A stretch of 64,000 nucleotides of DNA from Darksidea phi (taxonomy: Eukaryota; Ascomycota; Dothideomycetes; Pleosporales; Lentitheciaceae), in contig JASJFT010000087.1 of NCBI GenBank assembly GCA_030770425.1, positions 1-64,000 of the forward strand, given 5' to 3'. This document shows, in pieces, positions 1-11,577 of this stretch; positions within the stretch are counted from its first letter, which is position 1, and the number at the start of each line of letters is the position of its first letter. Below the pieces are notes generated by a model. It was given only the letters and a program-made list of their open reading frames with translations. It searched no databases and was not told the DNA's origin. Both the position numbers and the translations under genes were made by a program.

Positions 1-75
1 GAAGAAGAAGAAGAAGAAGAAGAAGAAGAAGAAGAAGAAGAAGAAGAAGAAGAAGAAGAAGAAGAAGAAGAAGAA
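1..75. repeat. GAA trinucleotide microsatellite
   Basis: About 25 uninterrupted GAA units begin at the left edge, so the full array may extend outside the window. It lies downstream of the dead bZIP gene and no coding role is visible. Confidence 0.97.
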
Positions 76-240
76 GAGAGAGCTTCCGCGACAGGATCTA
101 TCATGATAAGATGTACAGCGAGAATGGCGATGAACGGATTCAATATATTGTTTCCAGGCGTAACTGCATAGCAAGTAGGTAGCTGGTATATCAAAATGCT
201 TCACACCCTCCAAATGTTCATATTCCATCATCACACCCAA

Positions 241-1047
241 TTGTACACTCTCTTTAATCCATTACCGTCCACTCTATACCCATTAATATAATCCAGCAAC
301 CTTAATAACGCCCTATTCTCTACCGTACACCCCTCCCCCCGGCTTTGCGCCCTCCAATACCCCCAATATAGCTACAACCGTATCGTCGCGGCGTCTACAT
401 CGCGGAAGTTCTACTGCGAAATCATAACGTATGCCTGCGCGCAGAGGGTCGTGCTTTCGGTCGGTAGCGGCGCGGGGCACGTCTTGCAGGTCGAGCATTC
501 GGGGTCGGTGGGGGGCCGATGACGGTGGTGGGGGTATTGGAGAGGGGGAGGGGTGGGTGGAGGAGCGAGAAGGGGAGGGTGCCGAAGTTGTAGAGGGTGG
601 TGAGGAAGGTGGTAGGTTGGGAGGGGGTGGGGTTGATGCCGATGTTGACGATGGGTTGTTGTAGCTGTGGTTGCAATTCCGACGATGCTGATAATTCCAA
701 TGTCTCTCCACGCGCAACATCTCCGGTCTCGTTCCCCTGCTGTACGGCATCCATGCCCTCGTCCTCCACCGCACTATCCCTCTTCCCTACGTCCATCTTC
801 ACCTCACCACTCTCATCCCCATGCGCACACGGCAACACCACAACCCCCGTCTTGCGTTCGTGCCTTAACACAGCGATCTCCGCCCGCGCCTCGGCAAGCT
901 GCTGCTCCGCGGCCGCGAGCCGCTCTTCCAGCGTCGTGATGTAGTCCTTGCGGCGGGCGCGGTGGCGGCGCTGATTTTCGCGGACGCGGGTGTGTGTTCG
1001 GCGGAGGTAAAGGGAGCGGGCGAGAGGGCGGTTGGTGGCGAGGACAT
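241..1047 (-). pseudogene. bZIP transcription factor, decayed
   Basis: On the minus strand at about 985-850 one frame reads a basic region (RVRENQRRHRARRKDYI) running into a heptad-like helix, TTLEERLAAAEQQLAEARAE. This is the basic-leucine zipper layout of fungal bZIP regulators. The frame stays open to 422. The C-terminal half typical of this family (a Cys-rich linker, then TTLCAQAYVMISQ and NFRDVDAATIRL) is found only in another frame at about 500-260. There it is interrupted by TAG at 413-411 and TAG at 374-372. These sit where CAG (Gln) and probably TGG (Trp) would be expected, which fits C-to-T and G-to-A change. No clean start codon lies in the zipper frame; 1047 is only the nearest upstream ATG, in a different frame. 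An unrecognised intron could explain the frame change, but not the two stops. Probably a nonfunctional former nuclear DNA-binding protein. Confidence 0.6.
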
Positions 1048-1140
1048 GGTTGGTTGGATGTAGGTTGGTGTTGGGATGGACGGTGCTTGAGCACTGCGGG
1101 CGAGGGCACTGTACGATTTTCCCCTTTTACCGTAAAAGAC

Positions 1141-1398
1141 TGGCAGCCGAGAAGGAAGAGCGTGTCTAACGCTTGCGAACGATGCCGGCGGCGAAAGATA
1201 CGATGTGACAGAGACACGCCGTGCGCTACCTATAAGCGCTTCTTGTTACATTATATGAAAACGCAGAAACCACGAGAAGTGGTGGCATCGTCAGTACCAC
1301 CACACCCAATCGCGCCATCACGCAGTCACGTGACAAACACTGATGTGATGTGGGTGTATGGCTTTCTGCAGGGCTTTGGCTTGGGAGACTTGGCTTAA
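1141..1398 (+). pseudogene. Zn2Cys6 zinc-cluster DNA-binding fragment
   Basis: The plus strand reads NACERCRRRKIRCDRDTPCATY followed by KRFLLHYMKTQKPRE. This is the start of a fungal Zn(II)2Cys6 cluster and its linker, Cys-x2-Cys-x6-Cys-x5-Cys. The fifth and sixth cysteines, expected after CAT and after LLH, are both tyrosine (TAT at about 1231-1233 and 1252-1254), so the zinc cluster cannot form. Both are single G-to-A changes from TGT/TGC. The frame ends at 1398 and no middle homology region or other exon follows. The dead bZIP gene ends just upstream on the other strand. I read it as a relic first exon of a transcription factor. Confidence 0.6.
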
Positions 1399-1952
1399 TT
1401 AAGGAAGGTGCGGGGGCGGGTGCGTCGTCGGGGTTTGTCCGTTGCGGCTGGTGGGGCTTCACCGGTGTGCGGGCCTTTGGTGTGGTTCGGGATAATGTGA
1501 GATTTATAGCGAGGAGAGTGCATTGGATATGGGTAACTCAGCGGTGGTGATGTGCGGGTGCTGGTACGGTGATTGCTGGTTCTATACAAAAAAAAAACGT
1601 TCTATACCTATGGTAGTCGCCCTACATCGCTTTGGGCCCGCTCGTCACATTCTGCGAACTCAACTTATATACCATTCATAGATGTGCCTACCGTAGCTCA
1701 AGGGCTGCAACCCCACCTTACTTTCATTAACCTTACCCAACTCGGTCACGACATCTGACAAGGCGGAAGGTGGTACGGACAACTTTGCAGATGAGCACCT
1801 GCTAATCACCAATGAAATCACACCATGGGCGGTTAATATAAGCATCTTGTCAGATGAAAGGATTTCTCTTTTCATCCTCAGCTTTCGTCCTCTTTTCCTC
1901 CTCTTGTACAGCGCTTTCCACTTCCTTCAGCTTCCCACGTTCACTACTCAAG
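1399..1952. other. Gene-free stretch upstream of the HET gene
   Basis: No recognisable gene. It should hold the promoter and 5' leader of the HET gene starting at 1953. An in-frame upstream ATG at 1854 would add 33 hydrophobic residues. I prefer 1953 because the protein then starts with the short CxxC-containing leader usual for the family. Confidence 0.5.
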
Positions 1953-4577
1953 ATGTCTTATTGCAACCTTTGCAGCAATCTCACAGTCGCAAGGCTTTAC
2001 CCGCCGAACATTTATCATCATGCAGAGAAGGTATCCGCATTGAAAGATTCAAGTCCGGGTTGCAAGTTGTGCGCACTGCTACAACGTGTTATCATGGCCA
2101 CTGAGACTGGTGGTAACAAATCAGACTATAGCCATCGGCCCGTGGACCGCTCCCCAACTCGCCCTCTGCTGGTGGGGGCTACTGATGCGATGTTCGATTT
2201 TGACGAGGACGAATCATACGATCAAGATAGCACAAGCGACAACTTTAGCGTCAAGCTTCAGATCCTCCAAGAAACTCAACGGAAATATTCAACCGTTGAA
2301 AATCTGGATGGCTTTACTCATATTGGCATCTGGACACGCTCTAAACATATGATATCGAGTCTGACACTAATGGTGCAAGAAGGTAAGTTTTGATGTCTCA
2401 TCACGCCCGTGGTCAACCAGCTAACCCCAAATCTATGCGACGAATTGGGATCTCGAGCGATCACTCTTGAGGACCGCGACCAATTCATCTCAGGGCGCGT
2501 CCTTACGAATGACCATCCACCCAAAGCGTATTTTGAAGTCGCTCAACGCTGGCTCGAAACCTGTGGTCATGACCATTCGGAATGTGGAGATCAATCGATG
2601 TCGATGCCCAGATTGCCAGACAGAGTTATCGACGTCGCTCTTCATGGCGGAGACCCTCATCTAAGAAACGGAACTGGTCTGGTCTCCCGATACGCTACAC
2701 TGAGCCATTGTTGGGGCGGCTCCTCACCCATGAAGACTTTGACGGAAAATCTGGAACATAGAATGGCCAACATACCATTGCAGGACCTCCCGAAAACGTT
2801 TCGCGAAGCTGTGGAGGTATGCAGAGCTTTAATGATCCCCTATCTATGGATTGATAGTATATGTATCATCCAAGACTCCCCACGCGATTGGCAGCTACAG
2901 TCCAGCCAGATGCACTCGATCTATCACGGTAGTACACTCACTCTGGCCGCCTTGGATGCAGAAGATTCATCTCAGGGCCTTTTCATTCCCAAAGTCCCCT
3001 TTGTCGATGTTGTCCCCCTTTCACCAGCTTTCGGAGATAGTAGGGGCCAAGCGTACGTTGGCCCGCCCACTTGGAGCATGTTCACACATTCTCCTGGGCC
3101 CTTTTTCGACTCCTTTGCCCAGAATCTGCAAGAGTTGAATCACTACTTCTCAGAAGTTAGGAATATTCAGTCGGGCCTTCTGGAGACTCGAGGCTGGGCT
3201 ATGCAGGAGCTGCGGTTATCCAGACGTCTGCTCTACTTTTTCAAGGGCGAGATGATGTGGAGATGCACTAAAGCTACCTGGCGTCAGAACGGATGTCGTC
3301 AGCCCGTAGACCCCATGTTCCACTTGAGTGATGCACTGGCGAGATACAAAAAGGTATTTATGATTGTTCGCAAAATGTTGGGCACGGGTTCGCATGGTCA
3401 GGTCATTCGCAAAAGAAAGCGTCTGTCATCCAGCGCCAAAATTGATGAAATACAGAAAGGAAGCGTCAATTCAACTGTGAGCAGTGGGAGCAAGTCACAA
3501 GCCACGATAGTGGGCAATGAACAGGTTCGAATTCCTCAAAGTTCCGACGCGTCAAGCATTACCGAACTCGAAGTCAGTGACAGCAAAGACGAAAATGATG
3601 ACCCGAATCCCTTTGAGCAGGCCAAAGCTGTTTTTTACGAGTGCCTGGAATATTCAAAGAAGACCTGGTACGGTATTGTCCACGACTACAGCTCAAGTCA
3701 ATTGACATTTCAAGATGACAAGCTACCTGCATTGTCCGGTATGGCTTCCCGATTTCATGCAATCACCAAAGATGACTATGTAGCTGGTCATTGGCGCATA
3801 GACCTCGAAAGATCTTTGTTCTGGGAAGGCCTTAGACGAAATTTTCGGGTGAAAACATACAGGGCTCCGACTTGGAGCTGGGCAAGCATAGATGGAGTCG
3901 TGTCGAGCTTTTTCCTGGTTCCATCACCCAAGCAAGACCCCTCAGGCTCCGTTGAGATGTTGGATGCCTGGGTTCAGGTCGAGGGAGAAAATCCCTTTGG
4001 AAGGATTAGTTCTGGCAACATTGTGGTAAAGGCCAGCACAGTGGATGCACATTGGAGTCCTGAAAAACAAGGTTGGCTATCTCCCTGCAGACCCTATCTC
4101 GCTCATATGGGCACTCCATATTCATTGGCCATCCTTGACCATCAAGGAGATCCGATTGGTCATTGGAAATACGACGATAATCTGTACGGCATGATGCCCG
4201 GCTCACACGTAGGGCCTGATGCGACTCAGGCTGAAATTGAAGCTAGATTGGTGCCTGGAGTCAACACGTCCGTTAGGGAGCCTTGCGAAACACCCCGTTC
4301 GCCTGTCCAAACGACCTACGATGATGCAGCTGGGGACACGGATTCATTCTGGTCCAGGGCGACGTATGCACCGGAAGATCTGTTGCTAGTGAAAGGACCA
4401 ACGATTGAATGTAATCAGGATCACCATGTGTTTTCCGGTGACGAGTTGGATCTTATTGTCATTCTGGTGCTCAGAAGGACACACAGGAATCAGCATGAGT
4501 ATGAGCGTGTCGGCATTGGCAGAATATCGGGGTGGGATGAGTCAGTCGAGAGCGTAGAGACTCTTACGATCGTCTAG
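1953..4577 (+). CDS. HET-domain (heterokaryon incompatibility) protein
   Basis: Two exons (1953-2382 and 2458-4577) give 849 residues. The 75-nt intron has GTAAGT, a CTAAC branch-like site and an AG that keeps phase. The protein begins MSYCNLCSNL with a Cys-rich leader. The HET domain starts near residue 221 (RYATLSHCWGG) and includes IPYLWIDSICIIQD and the STLTLAALDAEDSSQGLF block, all hallmarks of the family. A later APTWSWASIDG segment is also typical of HET proteins. The domain triggers cell death in vegetative incompatibility when a partner is recognised; the partner here is unknown. The C-terminal half is not recognised beyond family resemblance. The frame is intact, in contrast with the dead genes on its left. 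It could equally serve another recognition role, since most HET paralogues are uncharacterised. Confidence 0.93.
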
Positions 4578-4845
4578 AAATAACTAGCTGTCAGTCCGTA
4601 AAGTGTAAAAGGGAGAGCGCAGCGACCCTTGAATCAAGCATACCCAGCAGTGGCAAACCGCCACGGCGCAGTGGCTGAGTTAGAGTAGCTAGAGAGGGTC
4701 TGTGTATACATATCGTCTCGTCCAATCATCTAGAAACGACGCTAAGACGATAGGCTAATCAAGTTTCTCGCTATCATTTTATTAAGGAAAGTACTAAGTT
4801 TAATAAAGAGCTTTATTTTCTTCAGCCTCTATAAAACTAACTTAA

Positions 4846-5178
4846 AACGCGCCACGGCCTCTCTATGAGGCTCAGAACGTTGCGCCACGGCCCGCGCCAC
4901 GCCCTGTGAGTATTTTCTACTACTGATCTTGGTCTTGGGCTTCGTTGACGGAATGCCTCAGCTCTGTGGCTCTGGCCGTCGCTCGCGGCATGCGGCTCGC
5001 CTTCTTTCATGAGGCTCGGGCTGTTGCCCTCGCAGTCATGCCGTGACGTGAGCCTCAGACAATGACGGCAACCAACGACTTTCTTGCGTTTCCAGGTATT
5101 CGGGTCGAAATGCCTTTTATGTCACCTTTTTGGGGTTATTCCGCGAGTTTGACGACGCGACGGCTGCTACTCATTCGA
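4846..5178 (+). repeat. Dispersed short repeat, copy A (with partial left-end repeats)
   Basis: The core at about 5000-5178 matches the sequences at 21042-21237 (inverted) and 45225-45414. Shared blocks include CTTTCATGAGGCTC, GCAGTCATGCCGT, GAAATGCC and the end block GGCTGCTACTCATTCGA. Upstream, the left-end motif GCGCCACG occurs three more times (4846-4905), once followed by a CTATGAGGCTCAGAACGTTG block. This suggests a second, truncated copy abutting the first. No target duplication was found for this copy. Confidence 0.75.
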
Positions 5179-6649
5179 AAATGATGTTAGGTGCAGGCGA
5201 AAGATCGGGAAGGCTGTATCCATATTGAGCGCTCAACAACGTCTCGAAGTTTGACAGGATGAGTAAGTAGTATCCTTGACGCTTCAGCGGCGAGGATGAA
5301 GTTAATGGCGTTTTGGCTAGGGTCGTCGACCGTTCCAATGAATGGAACTGGCCAATCCGCTTTACAGTATGCATATGTATTAGAGCTTACCACCCTTCGA
5401 CGGTGACGGATAGTGCTTAGCGGCCGTGTAACCTCCCCACCAATGAAATATTGGCGACGTGAAGAGGGTCGTGAAGCTTCTGCCGTATAAGTGAATGTTG
5501 CCACGTATTGATTGTTCTGGAATCTGCAATCGCGGGAATTTTTGTCGTGGAATTGTCTAGACGGACGTTTACGCTTTCATAGTCATGTAGTAAAAAGTGA
5601 TGCCTCTGTAAGATGCGTGCAACATCGTCGGTTTAAACTTATCAACCCCAACAGCATCTCCCATCTGGTCTCCTGGCCACTATTAGCCTAGAGTGCTGGA
5701 GTAGGTTTGAAAGACGCACACATTACGCTTTGCGAAATGAATCTGCTTCCGAATGTCGTACAAGGAACCTTCACCGGTGAAAATACATTTGATCATGAGA
5801 CCATATTTTGGATGTCACTTGAGAAAGGAGCACCGAAGGGTTGCATGCAGCCAACATGCATATTGAAGCCTTAGAATGGGCAGTGTAGGTCGCCAGGCGG
5901 TATTCAATAGGTTCCCGTCGTCCTTCGATGTCATGAGGGACCCAGAGTTACGGCGCGGATACGTTTATCAGAATCAACGATCCACAACATCGGGTTAGCA
6001 GACGGTTAAATGAGTTCAAAAGCTGCAGAATACCTCGGTAGATGTTTGAGTGGTGATTCGGTGGACTTTCAGCCTCTCCCGCATTGCGGCACAGCGCCTG
6101 CAGTATCGACGGGCGATCCTCATAGCCGGGACAAGACCAAGGCCAGGAAGCGCATGCAATCTATTTCATGCACGAAGTGCATACGAATTTTTTTCACGAG
6201 AACCTTGTGATCAGGCATCATTTCGGACTCGGAGTGCGCGATGCTTATGAGTTGCACCAAGGATTCTTGGAAACGATGAGGGACCTCGGGAGCCATACCG
6301 CATGATCACGCACGTTGCCTTCTTGTGCTGTGTAACAATACGACTATACCGCCCGATTACTGACCCGGCTAGCTCCAGTACGGCTTTGAATCATACCGAG
6401 CCGCGGGAATGATGGTCTGTGAGCACGAGAGGTCAGGACACAGCCACGTAAGGAGTGGTCCAGACCAATAACAGCGTTTCACAGGCATGACCAGTAATTC
6501 ACAGTATGGGCGCGCAGCTTCTGGATTTCTTCGTTACTGGCTTCACAGAGTAGCAAATTCCCACGAAGGCGTCTCGTTCATTATATCGTGCGACTACATG
6601 AAAAACTTCTGTTAGACACCATAACGAGCAACTTAAGATAAAGAGAGGC

Positions 6650-6669
6650 AAAAAAAAAAAAAAAAAAAA
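6650..6669. repeat. Poly-A run (20 nt)
   Basis: Homopolymer tract just past the 3' end of the rhodopsin-domain gene. It could mark an old retrotransposition tail, but no element was recognised next to it. Confidence 0.95.
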
Positions 6670-6754
6670 GGAAACAGGGCAACTTTAGAGGTTCTCTTCT
6701 CTCCGCGGAAAAGGAAATGATTGCTCCGCCGCTGAGTCTGCCAATACCGGGTCC

Positions 6755-7919
6755 TCATGTTGAGCATGCGGAATCTTGTGGAAGCTCGATGAAGAACGGA
6801 TCGGACCCAATCTGATGCTTCTCTTCTTGAATCCCGGACCTTTGCGACGCCATTCTAGAAATGGAGCCGTAGAGCTCTTTCAGGTGAAGCCTCTCAGCTA
6901 CTTCCCTAAAAAGAGGTCGCAGCCTAAGCGAGCAGGCTGCAACGATATACATGCCCGGTTCGATGATCGACCAGCCAACTAGCTTCACCGACGCCCCTAA
7001 ATATAGACAGTCAGCTCTTTTCCTTTTCTGATTAGAGTTTGGATCTTACATGTGTTGTCTACGAAAGCTTCGGTTTGGAAGAAGGTGGCCATGCGGATGC
7101 AGGCAGCAACAATGCCACTGCACAGCGATACTCGTCAGCACAAATTGATCAAGGCTGGAATACCTGTCATGCTAGTTGTTGGAATTACTTACACACTTCC
7201 AAAAAGGAAGATGAAGAACAGTCCTAGCTTTCGCGCCGTAGAAACGTTTAGATTCACAACTGTCTGTATAGGCAGGACAAGAGCGGCAAGATCGGTGGCG
7301 ATGTTCGCTACACTCGAGAGCTTGTACAGCAGCCGCACATTGATACACTTGCCGCCAGGTAAATTCTTGTTCCACTGGTACTCAAACGGTGAGCATTGCA
7401 ACGAACAAGCAATGAGATAGGCGATCCAGTTCGCAATCACAACCCATATGACTGCATGGCTTGCTAGACGCGCGCCTCGGTCAGCGAAGATACGGAGATA
7501 CACCAGCAGGACTGATATCTTGGGCAAAGCGCATGAAGGTAGATATAACCACTCCAGAGCGTACAGCGACTTCGCCCAAGAGACGATTATCCGAGGGTCT
7601 TTCTCCATGTTGTAGACGAGGTGCCTGCCTACGCCCGCGTCGTATACCATTGCTGAACAGGAATGTTAACCCGCTTCATGCGCGAGGCAGTGCTACACTT
7701 ACTGATCCCAAGGATACATAGTCCTATGTGTGTGAACCAGGCAAATGGAATCACAAAATCGTCCAGTCCGAATGGAGCCCGAGTCAATTTTCGCGTATAG
7801 AAACGAAGGCCGAGAAAGATCGTGTCGAGACAGATAAACAATACGCTGATGGCAATCAGAGTCTTCCCGTTGTCTTCAGCCAAGTACTCCGGAGAATACT
7901 GTTGACGTTCGGCATTCAT
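6755..7919 (-). CDS. Rhodopsin-domain (SAT4-like) integral membrane protein
   Basis: Four exons (7703-7919, 7193-7652, 7050-7117, 6755-6996) with introns of 50, 75 and 53 nt join in phase to 328 residues. The family's seven-helix fungal domain is recognisable. The first helix ends in FYTRKLTRAPFGLDD. Then come IVSWAKSLYALEWLYLPSCA with a KISVLLVYLRIF helix, a CSPFEYQWNK loop, IATDLAALVLPI, and the last helix WSIIEPGMYIVAAC before a polar tail. The function of this family is largely unknown; members often sit in secondary-metabolite clusters. This gene is divergent from the adenylating enzyme, with only 327 bp between their starts, so the two may be co-regulated. The frame is intact. Confidence 0.88.
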
Positions 7920-8246
7920 GGCTTGAGGCGTAGAAAAGAAGATGGCAGAACGATATCAGCCGGGAGGGTTACGGGTAGAGCCTGGACGAGCAATGGCGGG
8001 CGCTAAGGGAAGCGAGAAGATTGTTATATGCTTTCTAACCTGTTGGGGGGTGTGGAGCCCAGTACAGTGGTACCAAATAAGCACGGCAACCCTCCCCGGA
8101 TGATTCCCAACCCGCATACTGCGCCGCCGTACCTTGGTACAATTAAAGACCGCCGCACCCCCCATCATTAAGACAAGGGTGTGCGCACTCCGTTACACGG
8201 CATACACAGAATATTCTTCCTTCCACAGCGGCGGTCCCGTCTAGAG

Positions 8247-10073
8247 ATGGCTACCGAGACACAGTTGGGTTGCAGGCTGTTAGTCACGCTAATCGACCAG
8301 TATGCCGCTACGGAACCCTCTCCCGTGTGGGCTGTCGTCCCTATCGATGAGGGTGATCTATCGAAGGGGTTCAAAGACATTACATATCGAGAGTTCGCAA
8401 ATGCCATCAACATCGCAGCAGCCTGGCTGCAGGATCACTTGCCGCACCCTGAGCAAGATTTTGAGACTATTGCGTATGCTGGACCCAAGGATGTCCGCTA
8501 TCCAGTCATTGCAGTAGCAGCTGCGAAGCTGAGAAGAAAGGTACGCCCCTTGAAGATGCTTGAGTGTTCAAATCACTAAATATAGAAGCTCCTTTTGCCT
8601 TCACCGTTTGCCTCTACCAGTGCCCAAGCGCACCTTATCCAGGCATCCGAATGCCGCGTATTCCTCCATGGAGCACCATTTGCGACCACCGTCAGACAGG
8701 TTCTCTCCGAATTCGAAGATACCACAACACAATCTCTGCAGATCCCCGAGCTTTCTCAGTTGTTATGGCAAGACACAAACGTACCATTTCCGTACAACGG
8801 AGTGTGGAGTGAGGCCAGAGATGACCCATGGCTAATTTTCCACACCTCGGGAACGACTGGTATGTGCTTTATCCGCTATTGCCTGCCGTACTAACAAGGG
8901 CAGGCGTACCTAAGCTGGTAACATACAGTCACCAAATGATGTCGTCGCTTGATGCCGCCGAGTTGATGCCAGATGCGCATGAAGAGACTATGAATCGCCA
9001 TTTCGAGCATAGGAGATGGTATACCCCTCTCCCCTCACTTCACGTACGTTATGTTACTTCCAGCCTATATCTAGCAATGATGATTAACATATGCAGTTTG
9101 TCGGCATGACGGTGTCTTTGCAGTTTCCGGTTTTCTTAGGCGCTGTTGTTATTATTGGGCCTGCGACCTCAGGCCCAACTGGGCCTTCAGTGGCGAAAGA
9201 AGTTCTAAAATTCTCCAAAGCGCAAGGAGCACTGCTTCCGCCGGCTTTAATAGACGGTCTGTGCGACGATTTTGAAGGACTGGAATGCTTGCGTCGCTTG
9301 GATTATCTCTATTTCGCCGGTGCCCCGCTTATGCTCCGCACGGCCGAGAAACTAATCGGCCATGTACCTATTAAACCTGCAATGGGGTCTACAGAGGCTG
9401 GCGCTTACTTCATTCGAATCACAGGTCAAGACGACTGGAAATACTACTCCTTCCGGCCGGGGATGGGCCTCGAGCTCCAACATCTGGCCGATAATATGTA
9501 CGAGGCAGTGTTCGTAAGGAAGCCCGAGGTCGAACGATGGCAGCAGGTATTTCGTGTCTACCGGGAGTTAGACGAGTTCCGCACAAAGGACCTATTCGAA
9601 AAGCATCCCACAAAGCCAGATTGCTGGGTAAGTCTCCTCGTACGAGTCGTATGTCTAAGAGATTCCGCTAATTGCACCTTCTGTACTGGTAGAAATACAT
9701 TGGCCGCACCGACGATATGATTCCTTTCTCTCACGGCGAAAACCTCTATGTCGCCGATATAGAGGCAGAAATTACTGCTGCGCATCCAGCTATTTCAGCG
9801 GTGCAGGTTGGTGGTCAAGGCAGAGCAAGGCCATTTCTTCTTGTAGAATGGAAGGAGGTCATCGGACTGGACGAGAAGCGTAAACTCGAGCTGTTGTTAC
9901 CTATCATCGATCATGCTAACAGGCGGTGCTCGGAGCTAGTCAAGCTAACTCCAGAGCTTGTTCTGTTTACACGCCCGGGAAAGGGGCTAGTGCGCACGGT
10001 AAAAGGTTCAGTGTCCAGGCGGGAAAGTGAGGAGCTGTACAAGGAAGAAATTGAGCGTTTATACTACCAGTAG
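8247..10073 (+). CDS. Free-standing adenylate-forming (NRPS-like A-domain) enzyme
   Basis: Five exons (8247-8540, 8586-8859, 8904-9043, 9097-9627, 9693-10073) give 539 residues. The adenylation-domain core motifs run in order: IFHTSGTTG then VPKLV for the ATP-binding loop, GSTEAG, the YRELDEFRTKDLFEKHP and KYIGRTDD block, and a late KGLVRTVKGSVSR with the catalytic-lysine region. Layout and motifs resemble the A domain of fungal NRPS-like reductases. This protein stops right after the A domain, with no carrier or reductase module. It should activate a carboxylic acid as the acyl-AMP; whether CoA, a separate carrier or an amine accepts it cannot be told. The neighbouring hydrolase converges on it, 80 bp downstream. 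The start at 8247 leaves a conventional N-terminus; an upstream in-frame ATG at 8181 is possible. Confidence 0.87.
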
Positions 10074-10153
10074 GCGAGCTAGTGGTGGAAAATCTCCCGG
10101 TAAAAGCAGAGTAGATAGTAATACTACACGTCCGTTTTCACTCATCGACGAGC

Positions 10154-11577
10154 TCATAACTTCCCCTTTCCATAGACAGGCCGGAGTGTGTCCGACTTCT
10201 GACGTACACCTTCGATCCACCTATCTGAGAGACTTAGCTTTTTATGATCGGACTTTTCGCTGTCATATGTATCCCAAAACGCCTTCCGCTTGACATACTG
10301 TTCTAGTTGCTCCTTGATGTAGGGAGCGATTGCATCCGCAGTCTCGGCAATGTTTTCCTGCGCGATAAGATGGCCGGCTCCGTTTATAAGCGTAGCACTA
10401 ACTCCGCCACTGCCTCTTGCGGCCGCACCTGTGCGCAATACCTTTGCTTCGCGATCGGCTGGCGTGTTGATATAGCTTCGGCTTCCGAAGATCCACTTCA
10501 CTGACGGTTGCAGATATGGCAAAAGTTGGAGAGCCAACCCTGGTTCAGCCCGATGGAACAAGTATTTTGCTTGAGTCGCGGTAAGGTCAGAGGTGATCAT
10601 CCGTTCTTTGTCGTCCAGTTGGTCGTCCGGCGGACGTGAAGAGAAAGTCGAGCGCAGATACGACCAGGCCTCCTGAGCTTTCGGCGTTGTCAAGGTTACA
10701 GCTTCCGCAGGACCATTAGGGTAAAGCGCCGTAGGCAGGTTGCGAAGGCCGTACTGCAGATATTTCTCTAGAGCGCGACGGTCCCATGACTTGTAGAATT
10801 TGTTCTTCAGGAAATAGGTTCTGGCATCCTCGAATGAGTCCCAGCGATCTGGTCTGAGGCTCGTCATTAGGGCAGCATTGGGGCCCGGTGGAAATGTTTC
10901 TTGGATGACTGGTTCAATGAGGACCAGACTCTGAAAAAGCTGCGGATGCATGAAAGAGAGCTGCACACTACAGTGACAAGGTATTAGCCTATAACTGGGA
11001 AACGCAGCGAGAAGGACATGCTTACAGTTGAGCGCAGCCCATGCTGTGTGCGACACCGATGATTGGAGGTTGAATAAGGTCCCTGAAATGATTGACCATA
11101 GCCAGCAGGTCTCGAGAGTGATCGAACCAATTTGCTAAGAAAGAGAATTAATGATGAGTCCATTGTCGCCGTGGAGGGAGCGGAAGACCTACGATCATCG
11201 CCTTGGATGCCTTCATTCAAGGCGCCGCTTGCGCCTTGATGAGAGCAGTCGGCAATCCAGATTGCTTTGATGAGACCCTTCAGCCGCCCGTTCAGCTCCT
11301 CCCACAATGGCTCATATGTTTCCTACAAGGTGAGCCCGTGCCGCAACTTATTGACAGCTATAGCGCTTACCTTTGCGAGGCCATTTGCATGAGTAGCAAT
11401 TATAGTTATGCTAGGTCGAGTGCTATTGGCGTGAGATGCAGGGACATACTGTTTGACGGCCAATCTCAGCACTGCTGTAGGGTCTTTGACGGCGTGCGGA
11501 TAGCCCCGTATGTGTTGGCACGGGATCACGTGCTCCGTCACGTTGAAACTGGCATCGAAGGCGGCCTTGGAGGCCAT
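10154..11577 (-). pseudogene. Alpha/beta hydrolase of the AKT2-like toxin-biosynthesis family, frameshifted
   Basis: Four exons (11371-11577, 11193-11322, 11026-11135, 10154-10967) are joined by normal introns of 48, 57 and 58 nt. The nucleophile elbow GVAHSMG is in the third exon. The last exon carries the lid region and INGAGHLIAQENIAETA with the likely catalytic His. The family is that of fungal 'toxin biosynthesis' hydrolases such as Alternaria AKT2. Inside the third exon the frame changes by one base near 11098-11101: NWFDHSRDLLA is read in one frame and MVNHFRDLIQPPIIG in the next. The total exon length is 1261, one more than a multiple of three. As read, the protein would be cut before the nucleophile. 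A sequencing error remains possible. The C-terminus GKL is only weakly like a peroxisomal PTS1. Confidence 0.78.

Larger units (their letters stand above)
4578..6754. other. Gene-free intergenic region with repeat fragments
   Basis: No gene is supported. It holds an AT-rich patch (4740-4850), a dispersed short repeat with duplicated left-end pieces (4846-5178), and a poly-A run at 6650-6669. Minus-strand open frames at about 5171-5504 match no family that I recognise. Confidence 0.6.

Noticed and set aside
5171..5504. Overlapping minus-strand ORFs as a gene
   Set aside because: Two different frames, no recognisable motifs, and partial overlap with the dispersed repeat.
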